This document shows positions 24,786 through 33,489 of a stretch of DNA of 64,000 nucleotides, in pieces; within the stretch, counting starts at the first letter, position 1, and each line of letters starts with the position of its first letter. The notes beneath the pieces are model-generated. The model saw only the letters and a program-made list of their open reading frames with translations, did no database searches and had not been told where the DNA came from. The position numbers and the translations under genes are program-made. The DNA lies in contig NZ_SWBM01000005.1 in assembly GCF_005116465.1 (NCBI RefSeq), forward strand, positions 186,001 to 250,000, given 5' to 3'. Source of the DNA: Robertmurraya kyonggiensis (GTDB lineage Bacteria; Bacillota; Bacilli; Bacillales; Cytobacillaceae).

Positions 24786-25326
24786 ACTATCACTCCTTTA
24801 TTTTTTTTGCAATATTGCAACAAATAAAAACAGATCTAGACAAATTAATGCAAACCTTTTTTCCCTTCCTTAAGAGAATTATAGCGTATAATCAATTATG
24901 TGAATTTATGGAATTTAGCAGTTTTACTTTAGTATTTCGTTATTTTCTCTGTTTTACTTACAATTTCGTCCCCAACAATAACTATAGGAATACTTTCGAC
25001 AAAAAATTACATTAATTAGCAAATAATAAACCGAAAAATGAAGTAGAGGACCAGAAATCAGGAGAACATACAAGGCAGAATAAAATTTTTGCAAAAAGGT
25101 GGAGATATTTTTTTGCGGATATACCTTCAAATAGAGAATAAGCATTGATGATTTTCCTAGTTAAATACTTATTTTTAAGACAGACCATCGTTTAGAACAT
25201 AATAACGATGGCTTATTTAAATTTCATCCATCATATTACATGAATGTATTTAGCGACTGCGAAGAAGGCGAATTAGTAGATTGAATGGGAAAGTTTTCTT
25301 ATCATAAGAAGGTGAGGTGATTAAAG
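24786..25326. other. 541-base AT-rich region without a recognised gene
   Basis: The left end carries the promoter and ribosome site of the secreted protein gene (minus) and the right end the ribosome site of the DUF72 gene. A hairpin CCATCGTT/AACGATGG lies at 25187-25212 without a good T run on the plus strand. Short frames here (24815-25015 plus, 24954-25145 minus) have no ribosome site or coding character. The stretch may be the scar of a past insertion. Confidence 0.5.
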
Positions 25327-26172
25327 GTGATCTACATAGGAATGACTGGATGGGGAGACCATGATAGCTTATATCAAAGGCAAACTTCTCCAAGAGATAA
25401 GCTAAAGGATTACGCAGGACATTTTCCGATTGTGGAAGTCGATTCCTCATTTTACGCTGTCCAACCACAGAAAAACGCACAAAAATGGGTATCAGAGACC
25501 CCTGAAGGTTTTAAATTTGTTGTCAAAGCTTATCAAGGGATGACAGGTCACTTGAGAGGTGAAATCCCATTTGACAATAAACAGACCATGTTTGATGCCT
25601 TTAAAGAATCCTTAATTCCTTATATAAAGGCCGAAAAATTAGCGATGGTCTTATTTCAATTTCCACCTTGGTTCGATTGCAAAAAGGAAAACGTGCAATA
25701 TTTGAGATGGTGTAAAAAAGAAATGGGAGACATTCCTTGTGCACTTGAATTTCGCCATCAGTCCTGGTTTCGACCACAGTTCTATGAACAGACGCTTCAG
25801 TTTATGAGGGATGAAACATGGATTCATAGCATCTGTGACGAACCTCAATCTGGAGAGGGATCGATTCCTACGGTATTAACTCCGACTACGACTGATAAGG
25901 TTCTTGTCCGCTTCCACGGGAGAAATGTTAATGGTTGGCAGAAGAGAACCGATGTTAATTGGCGTGAGGTTCGTTATTTGTATCGATACAATCAGGCGGA
26001 ACTAGAAGAGTGGGCCAATCACATAGTTCAATTGCAGAAGGAATGTCAGGATGTATTTGTTGTGTTCAACAATAATTCTGGGGGAGATGCAGCAGATAAT
26101 GGAAAGCAGATGCTGGAACTCATGAAGATTGAATATGATAATCTGGCTCCGAGGCAATTGGATTTGTTTTGA
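25327..26172 (+). CDS. yunF: DUF72 protein (YunF/YecE family)
   Basis: 281 residues. Family features: IGMTGWGDHDSLY at the start, the FPIVEVDSSFYAVQP segment, FKFVVKAYQGMTGH, LVLFQFPPWFDC-like FQFPP motif (KLAMVLFQFPPWFD), CALEFRHQSWF and VFVVFNNNSGGDAADNGKQM. DUF72 proteins have a TIM-barrel fold and no established reaction; structural resemblance to sugar isomerases and endonuclease IV has been noted. GTG 25327 has GAAGGTGAGGTG upstream. In B. subtilis the homologue lies in the yun group with yunC and yunB, and here the same group follows, so this starts the conserved backbone. Confidence 0.88.
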   Translation: MIYIGMTGWGDHDSLYQRQTSPRDKLKDYAGHFPIVEVDSSFYAVQPQKNAQKWVSETPEGFKFVVKAYQGMTGHLRGEIPFDNKQTMFDAFKESLIPYIKAEKLAMVLFQFPPWFDCKKENVQYLRWCKKEMGDIPCALEFRHQSWFRPQFYEQTLQFMRDETWIHSICDEPQSGEGSIPTVLTPTTTDKVLVRFHGRNVNGWQKRTDVNWREVRYLYRYNQAELEEWANHIVQLQKECQDVFVVFNNNSGGDAADNGKQMLELMKIEYDNLAPRQLDLF

Positions 26173-26264
26173 GGACTTTCCAAGTAATGGTTGGCATACT
26201 TGCCTACACGATTTTCCTGCTTTCTACATAACTTGTTAGAGAGAGGAAAGGAGTGTGTTGAAAA

Positions 26265-26567
26265 ATGATCGATGTATCCCCAATCGATATCAGTGGTCAC
26301 ACCTTTTTGAGCATATCTGTTGTGTTACCTAAAACGAATTTACTTGTTGTTACAAGTGATAAAGGATATATTATGTGCGGTGCGTTAGACGTTGCGTTAT
26401 TAAATGAAAAGCTAAAGGATCGAAAAATCATTGCAGGTAGAGCTGTAGGTGTGAAAACGATCGAGCAATTGTTGGAGGCTCCTCTAGAGTCTGTTACGTA
26501 CGAGGCCGAGGCTCTCGGGATTCATAAAGGAATGGTCGGAAAAGAAGCAATGCTAAAAATGATCTAA
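26265..26567 (+). CDS. yunC: DUF1805 protein (YunC)
   Basis: 100 residues, soluble. DUF1805 pattern: HTFLSISVVLPKTNLLVVTSDKGYIMCGALDV, then IIAGRAVGVKTIEQLLEAPL and GIHKGMVGKEAMLKMI. No biochemical role is established that I know. ATG 26265 follows GAAAGGAGTG by about 9 bases. Located between yunF and yunB homologues, as expected in Bacillus. Its 3' side holds the large hairpin that also covers the yunB ribosome site. Confidence 0.85.
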   Translation: MIDVSPIDISGHTFLSISVVLPKTNLLVVTSDKGYIMCGALDVALLNEKLKDRKIIAGRAVGVKTIEQLLEAPLESVTYEAEALGIHKGMVGKEAMLKMI

Positions 26568-26637
26568 GGGTCATATGTAATAGTACCGATATTTAAACAG
26601 CAAGTACTACAACATTTCGTTATAAAATAGAGATAGT

Positions 26638-26676
26638 CCCCCCTTTTACAGCATACATATAGCTTGTAAAGGGGGG
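26638..26676 (+). promoter_or_regulatory. Hairpin sequestering the yunB ribosome binding site
   Basis: CCCCCCTTTTACA (26638-26650) pairs with TGTAAAGGGGGG (26665-26676) with one bulged T, and a GC/GC pair extends the stem inward. The right arm is the Shine-Dalgarno sequence of yunB, whose TTG start is at 26683. It may be a terminator of yunC (weak ATTGTTTT tail) or a translational control element, or both. Confidence 0.7.
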
Positions 26677-26682
26677 ATTGTT

Positions 26683-27426
26683 TTGGCTAAATTTCGCGGT
26701 CGTATGCCGCGGAGAGGTCCGTTGCCGTTCAGATATGTTTTGTTACTCACCCTTGTTTTTTTCGTGTTCTCCACGACGGCAGGGTTATGGATTATTAATA
26801 AAGGGCTAAAAGATACGTTGATGGCCTACGCATCATCACAAACGGTACAAATCGCCTCTCTCATTATCAATAATGCTATTTTAGAAACGAAAACAGAGGA
26901 TATTAATAATATCATCATTGTCGATCCAGAAACGTCCACGGCAAACTTTGATACGGAAAAAATTTTAACCAAACTCGGGGAAACAACTCGTTTAATTTTA
27001 AATAATATTAAAACGGCAGAAGGCGGGGATTTGGGAGAGATTGAAACACTTTCAGACGTTGAATTCGATCCTGAGAAGACAAAGGATGAAGATGGGATCG
27101 TCTATTATGTCCCTTTAGGACAGGCGACCAATAATGCTCTTCTCGGAAATTTAGGTCCTAAAATCCCAATCCGATTTACAGCGATTGGTCACATGGAATC
27201 TGATATTGAAACGGAATTTGAGGAAATTGGAATCAATAATATTTATATTCAGGTTAAAATTAAGTTAAAGGTAAATGTCCAAGTGATTATTCCATTTGCA
27301 ACTGATGAGGCAGTGCTCGAGCAAGAAATTCCGATTGCATTAGGAGTTATCAAAGGTGAGGTTCCGCAATTTTACAATAATGGTGGGGAAGGAGGAGCGC
27401 CATCGTTGGAGATTCCTGTGGACTAA
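26683..27426 (+). CDS. yunB: Sporulation protein YunB
   Basis: 247 residues. Basic N-terminus (RGRMPRRGPLPFR) then one membrane helix (about 18-40) and an extracytoplasmic domain with ASSQTVQIASLIINNAI, YVPLGQATNNALLGNLGPKIPIRFTAIG and ELEQEIPIALGVIKG-like C-terminal segments; this is the YunB pattern. In B. subtilis yunB is a mother-cell (sigma-E) gene needed for normal sporulation. TTG 26683 follows AAAGGGGGG, which is buried in a hairpin. It ends at a terminator shared with the convergent liv operon. Confidence 0.88.
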   Translation: MAKFRGRMPRRGPLPFRYVLLLTLVFFVFSTTAGLWIINKGLKDTLMAYASSQTVQIASLIINNAILETKTEDINNIIIVDPETSTANFDTEKILTKLGETTRLILNNIKTAEGGDLGEIETLSDVEFDPEKTKDEDGIVYYVPLGQATNNALLGNLGPKIPIRFTAIGHMESDIETEFEEIGINNIYIQVKIKLKVNVQVIIPFATDEAVLEQEIPIALGVIKGEVPQFYNNGGEGGAPSLEIPVD

Positions 27427-27427
27427 T

Positions 27428-27459
27428 AAAAGGGGATGTCTCATAGAGACATCCCTTTA
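27428..27459. terminator. Bidirectional terminator between yunB and livF
   Basis: AGGGGATGTCTC pairs with GAGACATCCCTT around a tiny loop, with A-rich and T-rich flanks on both sides, so it can work for yunB (plus) and the liv operon (minus). Confidence 0.85.
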
Positions 27460-28164
27460 TAGTCCACCAAGATAGGCTTCTTTAATTTGTTCACTTGCTT
27501 GTAGTTCGGCTGCAGGTCCAGAAGCAACGACGCTTCCTGTTTCAATGACATAAGCGCGGTTTGCTATAGAAAGAGCCATATGGGCATTTTGCTCAACTAA
27601 AAGAATTGTTGTGCCTGCACGATTAATTTCCTCAATAATTGAGAAAATGGTTTTTACCATTAAGGGAGCGAGTCCCATCGACGGTTCATCAAGAAGAAGC
27701 AACTTAGGTTTCGCCATAATGGCTCTTCCCATTGCCAGCATTTGCTGTTCTCCTCCTGAAAGAGTACCGGACAACTGCTTTTTTCGTTCAAGAAGTCGAG
27801 GGAAAAGTTCATACACTCGCTCAAAATCCTGCTTAACTCCTTGCAAATCCTTTCTTAAGTAAGCACCTAATTGAAGATTTTCTTCCACGGTCATATTGGC
27901 AAATACGCGACGACCTTCAGGAACATGGGAAATGCCGGCTTTAACAATTGATTGAGCAGGCTTTCCTGCAATTGAATTCTCTAAATATTGGATTGTTCCC
28001 TTTTTAGGCTTAAGCAATCCGGATAATGTTTTAAGGAGTGTGCTTTTCCCAGCTCCATTGGCACCAATTAATGTTACAATTTCACCCTCTTGAACTTCTA
28101 ATGAAACGCCTTTAAGTGCTTGAATATTCCCATAAAAAACATCAATTTGGTGAACTTTCAGCAT
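27457..28164 (-). CDS. livF: Branched-chain amino acid ABC transporter ATPase LivF
   Basis: 235 residues. Walker A GANGAGKST, signature LSGGEQQ in GTLSGGEQQMLAMGRAIMAKP, Walker B LLLLDEPSMGLAP, H-loop VEQNAH. The VPEGRRVFANMTVEENL block is diagnostic of LivF. It powers uptake of branched-chain or related amino acids with LivG, LivH, LivM and LivJ. The start lies inside the end of livG (overlap of 23 bases), with GGAGG about 12 bases upstream. Last gene of the five-gene minus-strand operon. Confidence 0.94.
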   Translation of the reverse strand: MLKVHQIDVFYGNIQALKGVSLEVQEGEIVTLIGANGAGKSTLLKTLSGLLKPKKGTIQYLENSIAGKPAQSIVKAGISHVPEGRRVFANMTVEENLQLGAYLRKDLQGVKQDFERVYELFPRLLERKKQLSGTLSGGEQQMLAMGRAIMAKPKLLLLDEPSMGLAPLMVKTIFSIIEEINRAGTTILLVEQNAHMALSIANRAYVIETGSVVASGPAAELQASEQIKEAYLGGL

Positions 28165-28945
28165 GGCTTTCAGCAGCCTCCTCTCCTAAATAAGCTTCAA
28201 TAACTTTAGGATTATTTCGGATTTCATTTGGTGTTCCATCTGCAATTAGCTGACCATGGTCTAAAACATAGATTCTTTCACAGATTCCCATGACCAATTT
28301 CATATCATGCTCAATTAAGAGGATGGTCAAATTAAATTTTTCACGAACAAAAGCGATTAACTCCATTAATTCATGCGTTTCTTGAGGATTCATCCCGGCA
28401 GCAGGTTCATCTAAGAGCAATAATTTTGGACCAGCCGCTAATGCTCGTGCAATTTCCAAGCGGCGTTGCATCCCATATGGTAGATTTTTCGCTTTTTCGT
28501 ATAAATAAGGTTCAAGTTGAAAAATTTTTAAGAACTCAATGGACTTTTCCTCCATCTCTTTTTCCCCAGAAAAGTGAGAAGGTAAGCGGAAAATCGAGCT
28601 AACTATTGAATGCTTTGCTAAAGAATGATAGGCAACTTTAACATTGTCCAAAACCGAAAGTTCGTTAAAAAGACGAATGTTCTGGAATGTACGGCTAATG
28701 CCCTTACGAGTTACTTGATAAGGTGCTAGGCCATTTAAACGCTGTCCTTCAAGGGAAATATCCCCTTCAGTAGGTACATAAACGCCTGTTAATAAATTGA
28801 AACATGTTGTTTTCCCTGCACCATTCGGACCGATAAGACCAACAAGTTCTCCTTGGTGTATTTCCATATTGAAGTCCCAAACAGCCTTCAATCCGCCGAA
28901 TTGGATTCCTGCACTTTGAACTTTTAACAAAGGGTTACTTCCCAT
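28142..28945 (-). CDS. livG: Branched-chain amino acid ABC transporter ATPase LivG
   Basis: 267 residues from ATG 28945, which has AAAGGAGGTAACTCAT upstream; the longer frame to 28981 lacks a site. Walker A GPNGAGKTT, TRKGISRTFQNIRLFNELSVLDNV (typical LivG), signature here degenerated to LPYGMQRRLEIARALA as usual for LivG, Walker B LLLLDEPAAGMNPQE. The C-terminus GTPNEIRNNPKVIEAYLGE is typical. The start overlaps the livM end by 11 bases. Confidence 0.94.
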   Translation of the reverse strand: MGSNPLLKVQSAGIQFGGLKAVWDFNMEIHQGELVGLIGPNGAGKTTCFNLLTGVYVPTEGDISLEGQRLNGLAPYQVTRKGISRTFQNIRLFNELSVLDNVKVAYHSLAKHSIVSSIFRLPSHFSGEKEMEEKSIEFLKIFQLEPYLYEKAKNLPYGMQRRLEIARALAAGPKLLLLDEPAAGMNPQETHELMELIAFVREKFNLTILLIEHDMKLVMGICERIYVLDHGQLIADGTPNEIRNNPKVIEAYLGEEAAESHAESSPN

Positions 28946-29885
28946 ATGAGTTACCTCCTTTTGGACCTTTCCACTTTCCAAACAGGTCGGTGACTTCTCG
29001 AGTCCCCATTAATCCCTGTGGGCGATAAAGCATGACAAGAACTAGGACAACGCTGTAAATAATCATGCGAGTCTCTGGATAGTCCTGCAGGAAGGTTGAA
29101 ACAACTGTTAATAAAATCGCGGCGATTACTGAGCCAGATAAACTTCCTAATCCACCTAAAACAACAAAGATCAAAATATCAAAGGATTTTAAGAAGCCAA
29201 AGTTACCAGGCTGAATAATATAGAAGTTATGGGCGAATAACCCTCCAGCAATACCGGCAAAGAATGAACCTAAAGCAAAGGCGACAACTTTATAGTAAGT
29301 GGTATTAATACCCATTGCATCAGCTGCAATCTCATTTTCACGAACGGAAATACAGGCACGACCATGTCTAGAATTGGTAAAGTTTGTAATGACTGTAATC
29401 GTAATGAATAGGCAAATGAATGTATAAGTCCAAGTTGTTAAATGGGTAACTTGCATTCCAGAAGCCCCGCCAACGTAGTCAATATTCAAAAAGACAATTC
29501 GAATGATTTCTCCAAAGCCTAGTGTGGCAATTGCTAAATAATCTCCTTTTAAGCGAAGACTTGGGATTCCAACGAGAAGACCAGCTAAGGCTGCAACAAT
29601 TCCACCAGCTAATAGTGCTAATGGAAAAGGAAGCTGAAACTTCATTGTAATGATGGCGGAAATATAAGCGCCAACAGCTAAAAAGCCAGCATGTCCAATT
29701 GAAAATTGCCCAGTAATTCCGATAACCAAATGCAAGCTTACCGCCAAAATAATATTAATTCCGATAAAAATAAGGGTATTCGCATAAAAAGGATTTAAAA
29801 TTCCACCGTTGATGAGAAGCTGTACGACCCCATAAATTACTACTGATAGGACGACATATATCCAAAATCCTTTTACCTTTTTCAT
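28935..29885 (-). CDS. livM: Branched-chain amino acid ABC transporter permease LivM
   Basis: About 316 residues from ATG 29885, with AGGTGAAG 8 bases upstream; a GTG at 29897 is the alternative. Around nine hydrophobic segments, GITGQFSIGHAGFLAVGAY and LKGDYLAIATLGFGEIIRIVF (LivM signatures), and the ATPase-contact loop ENEIAADAMGINTTYYKVVAF. It forms the channel with LivH. Confidence 0.93.
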   Translation of the reverse strand: MKKVKGFWIYVVLSVVIYGVVQLLINGGILNPFYANTLIFIGINIILAVSLHLVIGITGQFSIGHAGFLAVGAYISAIITMKFQLPFPLALLAGGIVAALAGLLVGIPSLRLKGDYLAIATLGFGEIIRIVFLNIDYVGGASGMQVTHLTTWTYTFICLFITITVITNFTNSRHGRACISVRENEIAADAMGINTTYYKVVAFALGSFFAGIAGGLFAHNFYIIQPGNFGFLKSFDILIFVVLGGLGSLSGSVIAAILLTVVSTFLQDYPETRMIIYSVVLVLVMLYRPQGLMGTREVTDLFGKWKGPKGGNSYGK

Positions 29886-29897
29886 AGACTTCTTCAC

Positions 29898-30773
29898 CTA
29901 CACTTTCTCTCTTGCGTTTTTTCCGAAGATGCCGGAAGGTCTGAATAACAAGATTAAGATTAGGATAATAAACGCAGCTGCATCTCTCCACTGGGAAAAA
30001 CCTAAAGCACTAACGATGGTTTCAACGACACCAAGAACAAGACCGCCGACCATTGCTCCCGGAATAATGCCAATCCCACCTAAAACTGCGGCAACGAAAG
30101 CTTTCACCCCAGGAATGACACCCATGAGTGGTTCGATCTTTGTATAATAGACACCGAAAAAAACACCTGCTGCACCTGCTAATGCAGAACCTATTGCAAA
30201 GGTTGCAGAAATTGTTGTATTCACATTAATCCCCATCAGTTGTGCTGCTTCCATATCATGAGAAACGGCACGCATTGCTTTCCCGATTTTCGTTCTATGT
30301 ACAACAAAATGCAAAATAATCATAAGGACAATCGAAACAACAAGAATTAGAAGTGATTGGCTGCTTACTTGAATGCCGAAAAGGTCATACTTCTTGTTTG
30401 CTAAGACGTCTGGATAGGCTGCTGCTTGTGCACCACGCACGTAGATAAATCCATATTCGATCAGCAGGGATACACCGATTGCTGTGATTAAAGCAGCGAT
30501 TCGAGTCGCATTTCTAAGTCTCTTATAGGCGATCCGTTCAATTAAGACACCGAATACAGCACAGACTGCCATTGCGAGTAGCAATGCAGGAAAAAAGCCA
30601 AGTCCCCATCCAGCGATCGCATAAAATCCAACAAATGCACCGATCATAAAAACATCGCCATGAGCAAAGTTAATGAGCTTGATAATCCCGTATACCATGG
30701 TATAGCCAAGTGCTATGAGTGCATAGATGCTTCCGAGTGAAATCCCATTAATTAATTGCTGAATCCATTCCAT
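29898..30773 (-). CDS. livH: Branched-chain amino acid ABC transporter permease LivH
   Basis: 291 residues from ATG 30773, supported by AAAGGAGTGAAAATTTG; the upstream extension to 30866 has no ribosome site. LivH signature LINGISLGSIYALIALGYTM at the start, INFAHGDVFMIGAFVG, and the EAA-like loop HDMEAAQLMGINVNTTISATF. Eight or so membrane helices. Ends 12 bases before the livM start. Confidence 0.93.
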   Translation of the reverse strand: MEWIQQLINGISLGSIYALIALGYTMVYGIIKLINFAHGDVFMIGAFVGFYAIAGWGLGFFPALLLAMAVCAVFGVLIERIAYKRLRNATRIAALITAIGVSLLIEYGFIYVRGAQAAAYPDVLANKKYDLFGIQVSSQSLLILVVSIVLMIILHFVVHRTKIGKAMRAVSHDMEAAQLMGINVNTTISATFAIGSALAGAAGVFFGVYYTKIEPLMGVIPGVKAFVAAVLGGIGIIPGAMVGGLVLGVVETIVSALGFSQWRDAAAFIILILILLFRPSGIFGKNAREKV

Positions 30774-30867
30774 CAAATTTTCACTCCTTTTAAAAGGCAT
30801 ATTCTGTTCCTTAATTGATAATAAGAAATGGGAGGATAAAATCGTCCCCCCATTTCTCAGTCTCATC

Positions 30868-32043
30868 TTAAGGATTTACTTTAGATTTGAATACTTGCTC
30901 ACCGTCTTTGTATTCTAATACAGTCGCTGATTTAGTTGGGTTGTGTAGTTCGTCAATTGTAATTTTTCCTGTAATAAGCGATAGATCCTTCGTTTCCGCT
31001 AGAGCATCTTTAATTTTTTCTTTATCTGTCGTCGTACCAGCACGGTCCATTGCATCAACTAGTAGGTATACAGAGTCATATCCTAGTGCGTTGAAAGCAT
31101 CAGGCTTAGCACCGTCATATTTTTTGGAGAATGCTTCAACAAATTTTTGAATCGTCTCATCTGGGTCACCAGAAGAATAGTGGTTCGTAATATAAGTATT
31201 GTTAAGGTTTTCTGCACCTGCTAATTCAACTAGTGTAGGAGAATCCCATCCATCTGCTCCCATTAATGGAACATCGATACCTAATTCGCGAGCTTGTTTA
31301 ACAATTAAGCCTACTTCTTCATAATAACCAGGGATAAAGATAAACTCTGGTTCAGCTGATTTTAAGTTCGTTAATGTTGAACGGAAGTCTGTATCATCAG
31401 CAATATAGGATTCTTCTGCTACAACTTTCCCGCCAGCAGCTTCAAAAGTCTCTTTAAATGATTTAGCAAGTCCTTTTGCATAGTCACTTGCGTTGTCCGC
31501 ATAAATAGCTGCATTCTTAATGCCTAGCTCAGTTGCAAAGTTTGCTGCTACTTTTCCTTGGAATGAATCAATGAAAGAAGTACGGAAAACATAGTCAATT
31601 ACGTTTCCATCTGTACCTAATGTTAAGTCATCAGCTGTACCAGATGGTGTAATCAGAATAGTTTTACCTTCATCCGCGATTTGCGTTTGTGCTTTGGTGT
31701 TACCGCTTGTAGCAGAACCGATAATAGCAGTTACCTTATCTTGGTTGACTAATTTAATCGCTGCATTCGTAGCTTCTGAACCTTCAGACTTATTGTCAAC
31801 AGGTACTACTTCTAATTCTTTTCCATCAACGCCACCTGCGGCGTTAATTTCTTCGATAGCTAAATCAATACCTTCCTTAATTCCTTCACCGTAGGAAGCA
31901 ACTGCCCCTGAAAGCTCAAGGTTTGCACCAACTTTTATCGTGTCGCCTTCACTGCCTCCAGTAGTTTCATTGCCGCTTGCACATCCAGCAAGGACACCGG
32001 CAAATAATACAGATGTCATCAGTAGCTTTGAAATCTTTTTCAT
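30868..32043 (-). CDS. livJ: Branched-chain amino acid binding lipoprotein (LivJ/LivK type)
   Basis: 391 residues. Lipoprotein signal with lipobox LAGC, linker SGNETTGGSEGD, then a periplasmic-binding-protein type 1 (Leu/Ile/Val) fold: IKVGANLELSGAVASYGEGIKEGID, ELEVVPVDNKSEGSEATNAA, TPSGTADDLT, FIPGYYEEVGLIVKQARELG, NALGYDSVYLLVDAMDRAG. First gene of the operon. ATG 32043 has AGGGGG about 12 bases upstream. The operon order J-H-M-G-F is complete, so it is probably functional. Branched-chain amino acids are the usual ligands, but urea, amides or other amino acids are possible for this fold. Confidence 0.92.
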   Translation of the reverse strand: MKKISKLLMTSVLFAGVLAGCASGNETTGGSEGDTIKVGANLELSGAVASYGEGIKEGIDLAIEEINAAGGVDGKELEVVPVDNKSEGSEATNAAIKLVNQDKVTAIIGSATSGNTKAQTQIADEGKTILITPSGTADDLTLGTDGNVIDYVFRTSFIDSFQGKVAANFATELGIKNAAIYADNASDYAKGLAKSFKETFEAAGGKVVAEESYIADDTDFRSTLTNLKSAEPEFIFIPGYYEEVGLIVKQARELGIDVPLMGADGWDSPTLVELAGAENLNNTYITNHYSSGDPDETIQKFVEAFSKKYDGAKPDAFNALGYDSVYLLVDAMDRAGTTTDKEKIKDALAETKDLSLITGKITIDELHNPTKSATVLEYKDGEQVFKSKVNP

Positions 32044-32111
32044 TATGAAATTTTTCCCCCTTTTTTGTTATTTAACTATTCTGATAAATTAAATCAAACT
32101 TTCGGAATAAG

Positions 32112-32125
32112 CTATTCCAGAATAG
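32112..32125. promoter_or_regulatory. Palindrome upstream of the liv operon
   Basis: CTATTC-CA-GAATAG is a perfect inverted repeat about 70 bases before livJ; a half-site CTATTCTG lies closer to the gene. It may be an operator for an amino-acid responsive regulator. It does not fit the CodY consensus well. The remaining upstream bases to 32264 are AT-rich without a gene. Confidence 0.4.
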
Positions 32126-32264
32126 AAAAATAATTTTAAATATTTGTTCACTACCAGTATTTTAGATCATAGATTTCTATTCGTCTAGATAATTTTTTGT
32201 CAATTAATATATTTCTGAATACTAAATATATTGTTTTTTATCAAATAAAAGGGAGGATAATGTG

Positions 32265-32300
32265 CAAAATGAAAGAGCTACCATTTTTCGGTAGCCCTCA
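32265..32300 (-). terminator. Terminator of lytH
   Basis: On the minus strand GAGGGCTACC pairs with GGTAGCTC around GAAAAAT, followed by TTTCATTTTG. Confidence 0.75.
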
Positions 32301-32306
32301 AAAAAA

Positions 32307-33299
32307 TTATTTCTTTCTAGCTTTTTGACGATCCTGTCTCTCCCAAAGTCGAAGATGTGGATAAGGATCATATGACCATTCGGTGAAGCCATTATCTTTA
32401 TACATACCATAATGGAGGTGAGGTGGGAATTTTCCGGACGTTCCTGGAGGTCCATAGCCTGAACTTCCAACACCACCGATCAACATTCCAGGTTCAACTA
32501 CTTGTCCAACTTTTAAGTTTTTCTCAAAGCCACTCAAGTGGGCAAAATAATGATAGTTATTATTGATATCTCTTATTCCCACTCGCCAACCACCATAGCG
32601 GTTCCAACCCTTCATTTCCACAATCCCGAAACAAGTTGCGCGTACGGGAACTCCATAATCAGCAAATATATCGGTTCCTTCATGAATTCTTCTACCTCCC
32701 CAGCCGCGCGCGTCTCCCCAAGTGTTTTTGTAGCTATGGTTACTTTTATAAGGGACCGGGAAAGCATGTCCTTCCAAATCGATTCTTCCAAAATGCTTAT
32801 AGATTTTTGATTTATCAATAATTAACCCAACTGCCTTGTCACGCTTATAATAATCCCAAAGACCGATTTTGATATTATCATGATCGACCCCATACTTCAG
32901 AAGATACTGGGCAAATGCTTGGATAACATCTTCATCATTATGAAGATCGGCTTTTCCGTCTCCATTTCCGTCATATCCAATCCCATTGAAAAATTTGATC
33001 GAGGTAGGATTTTGATCTTCTAGATTGGGATTAAGAATACCGACCCATTCCTCCGGTTTAAAATAAATCCCTGTAATTCCTTCAGCCTTTGGAATATCTT
33101 TTCGCGCTGAACGGACATTTCGTTCGTATTGGTCGATAGCAGCTATGTAGTACCAGGGAATATTGGTCACCGCTTCTACTTTTTTGTATAGGGTCATACG
33201 TTGCGCATACACTTCGTTTTGATCCTCAGCATGAACGGGAACTGACCCTAGTACTAGGAAAACGATAATAATGGATATATATAATCGACGATATCCCAC
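32307..33299 (-). CDS. lytH: M23 metallopeptidase LytH (spore cortex L-Ala-D-Glu endopeptidase type)
   Basis: 330 residues. Sec signal/anchor (RRLYISIIIVFLVLGSVPVHA), a ~170-residue N-terminal domain (PWYYIAAIDQYERNVR, GNGDGKADLHNDEDVIQAFAQYLL), then a peptidase_M23 domain: RRIHEGTDIFADYGVPVRA with Zn ligands His and Asp, and PPHLHYGMY with the HxH motif. In B. subtilis LytH trims peptide side chains in the spore cortex late in sporulation. GTG 33299 has AGGAGG. It is divergent from lipA, as in B. subtilis. Confidence 0.9.
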   Translation of the reverse strand: MGYRRLYISIIIVFLVLGSVPVHAEDQNEVYAQRMTLYKKVEAVTNIPWYYIAAIDQYERNVRSARKDIPKAEGITGIYFKPEEWVGILNPNLEDQNPTSIKFFNGIGYDGNGDGKADLHNDEDVIQAFAQYLLKYGVDHDNIKIGLWDYYKRDKAVGLIIDKSKIYKHFGRIDLEGHAFPVPYKSNHSYKNTWGDARGWGGRRIHEGTDIFADYGVPVRATCFGIVEMKGWNRYGGWRVGIRDINNNYHYFAHLSGFEKNLKVGQVVEPGMLIGGVGSSGYGPPGTSGKFPPHLHYGMYKDNGFTEWSYDPYPHLRLWERQDRQKARKK

Positions 33300-33489
33300 A
33301 AGAATCCTCCTCGTAGACTAGATTCACATTCATTAGTTTGTGAACAATGAATGGAATAAATAAATATCAATAAATGGTAATCCTTGAAATGGTCAGTTTG
33401 CTTGTTCTTCATGTTTTCTTGTGATAAAGTTGCATGAGAAGAGATACATAACAGCACGAACGGATCATGGTAAGGATGGTGTAGAGAAA

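Noticed and set aside
24550-24873. Plus-strand frame antisense to the secreted protein
   Set aside because: Shadow of the signal-peptide gene; no ribosome site or coding pattern.
32100-32130. CodY box upstream of livJ
   Set aside because: The best alignment has about four mismatches to the 15-base consensus; only the CTATTC/GAATAG palindrome is clear.
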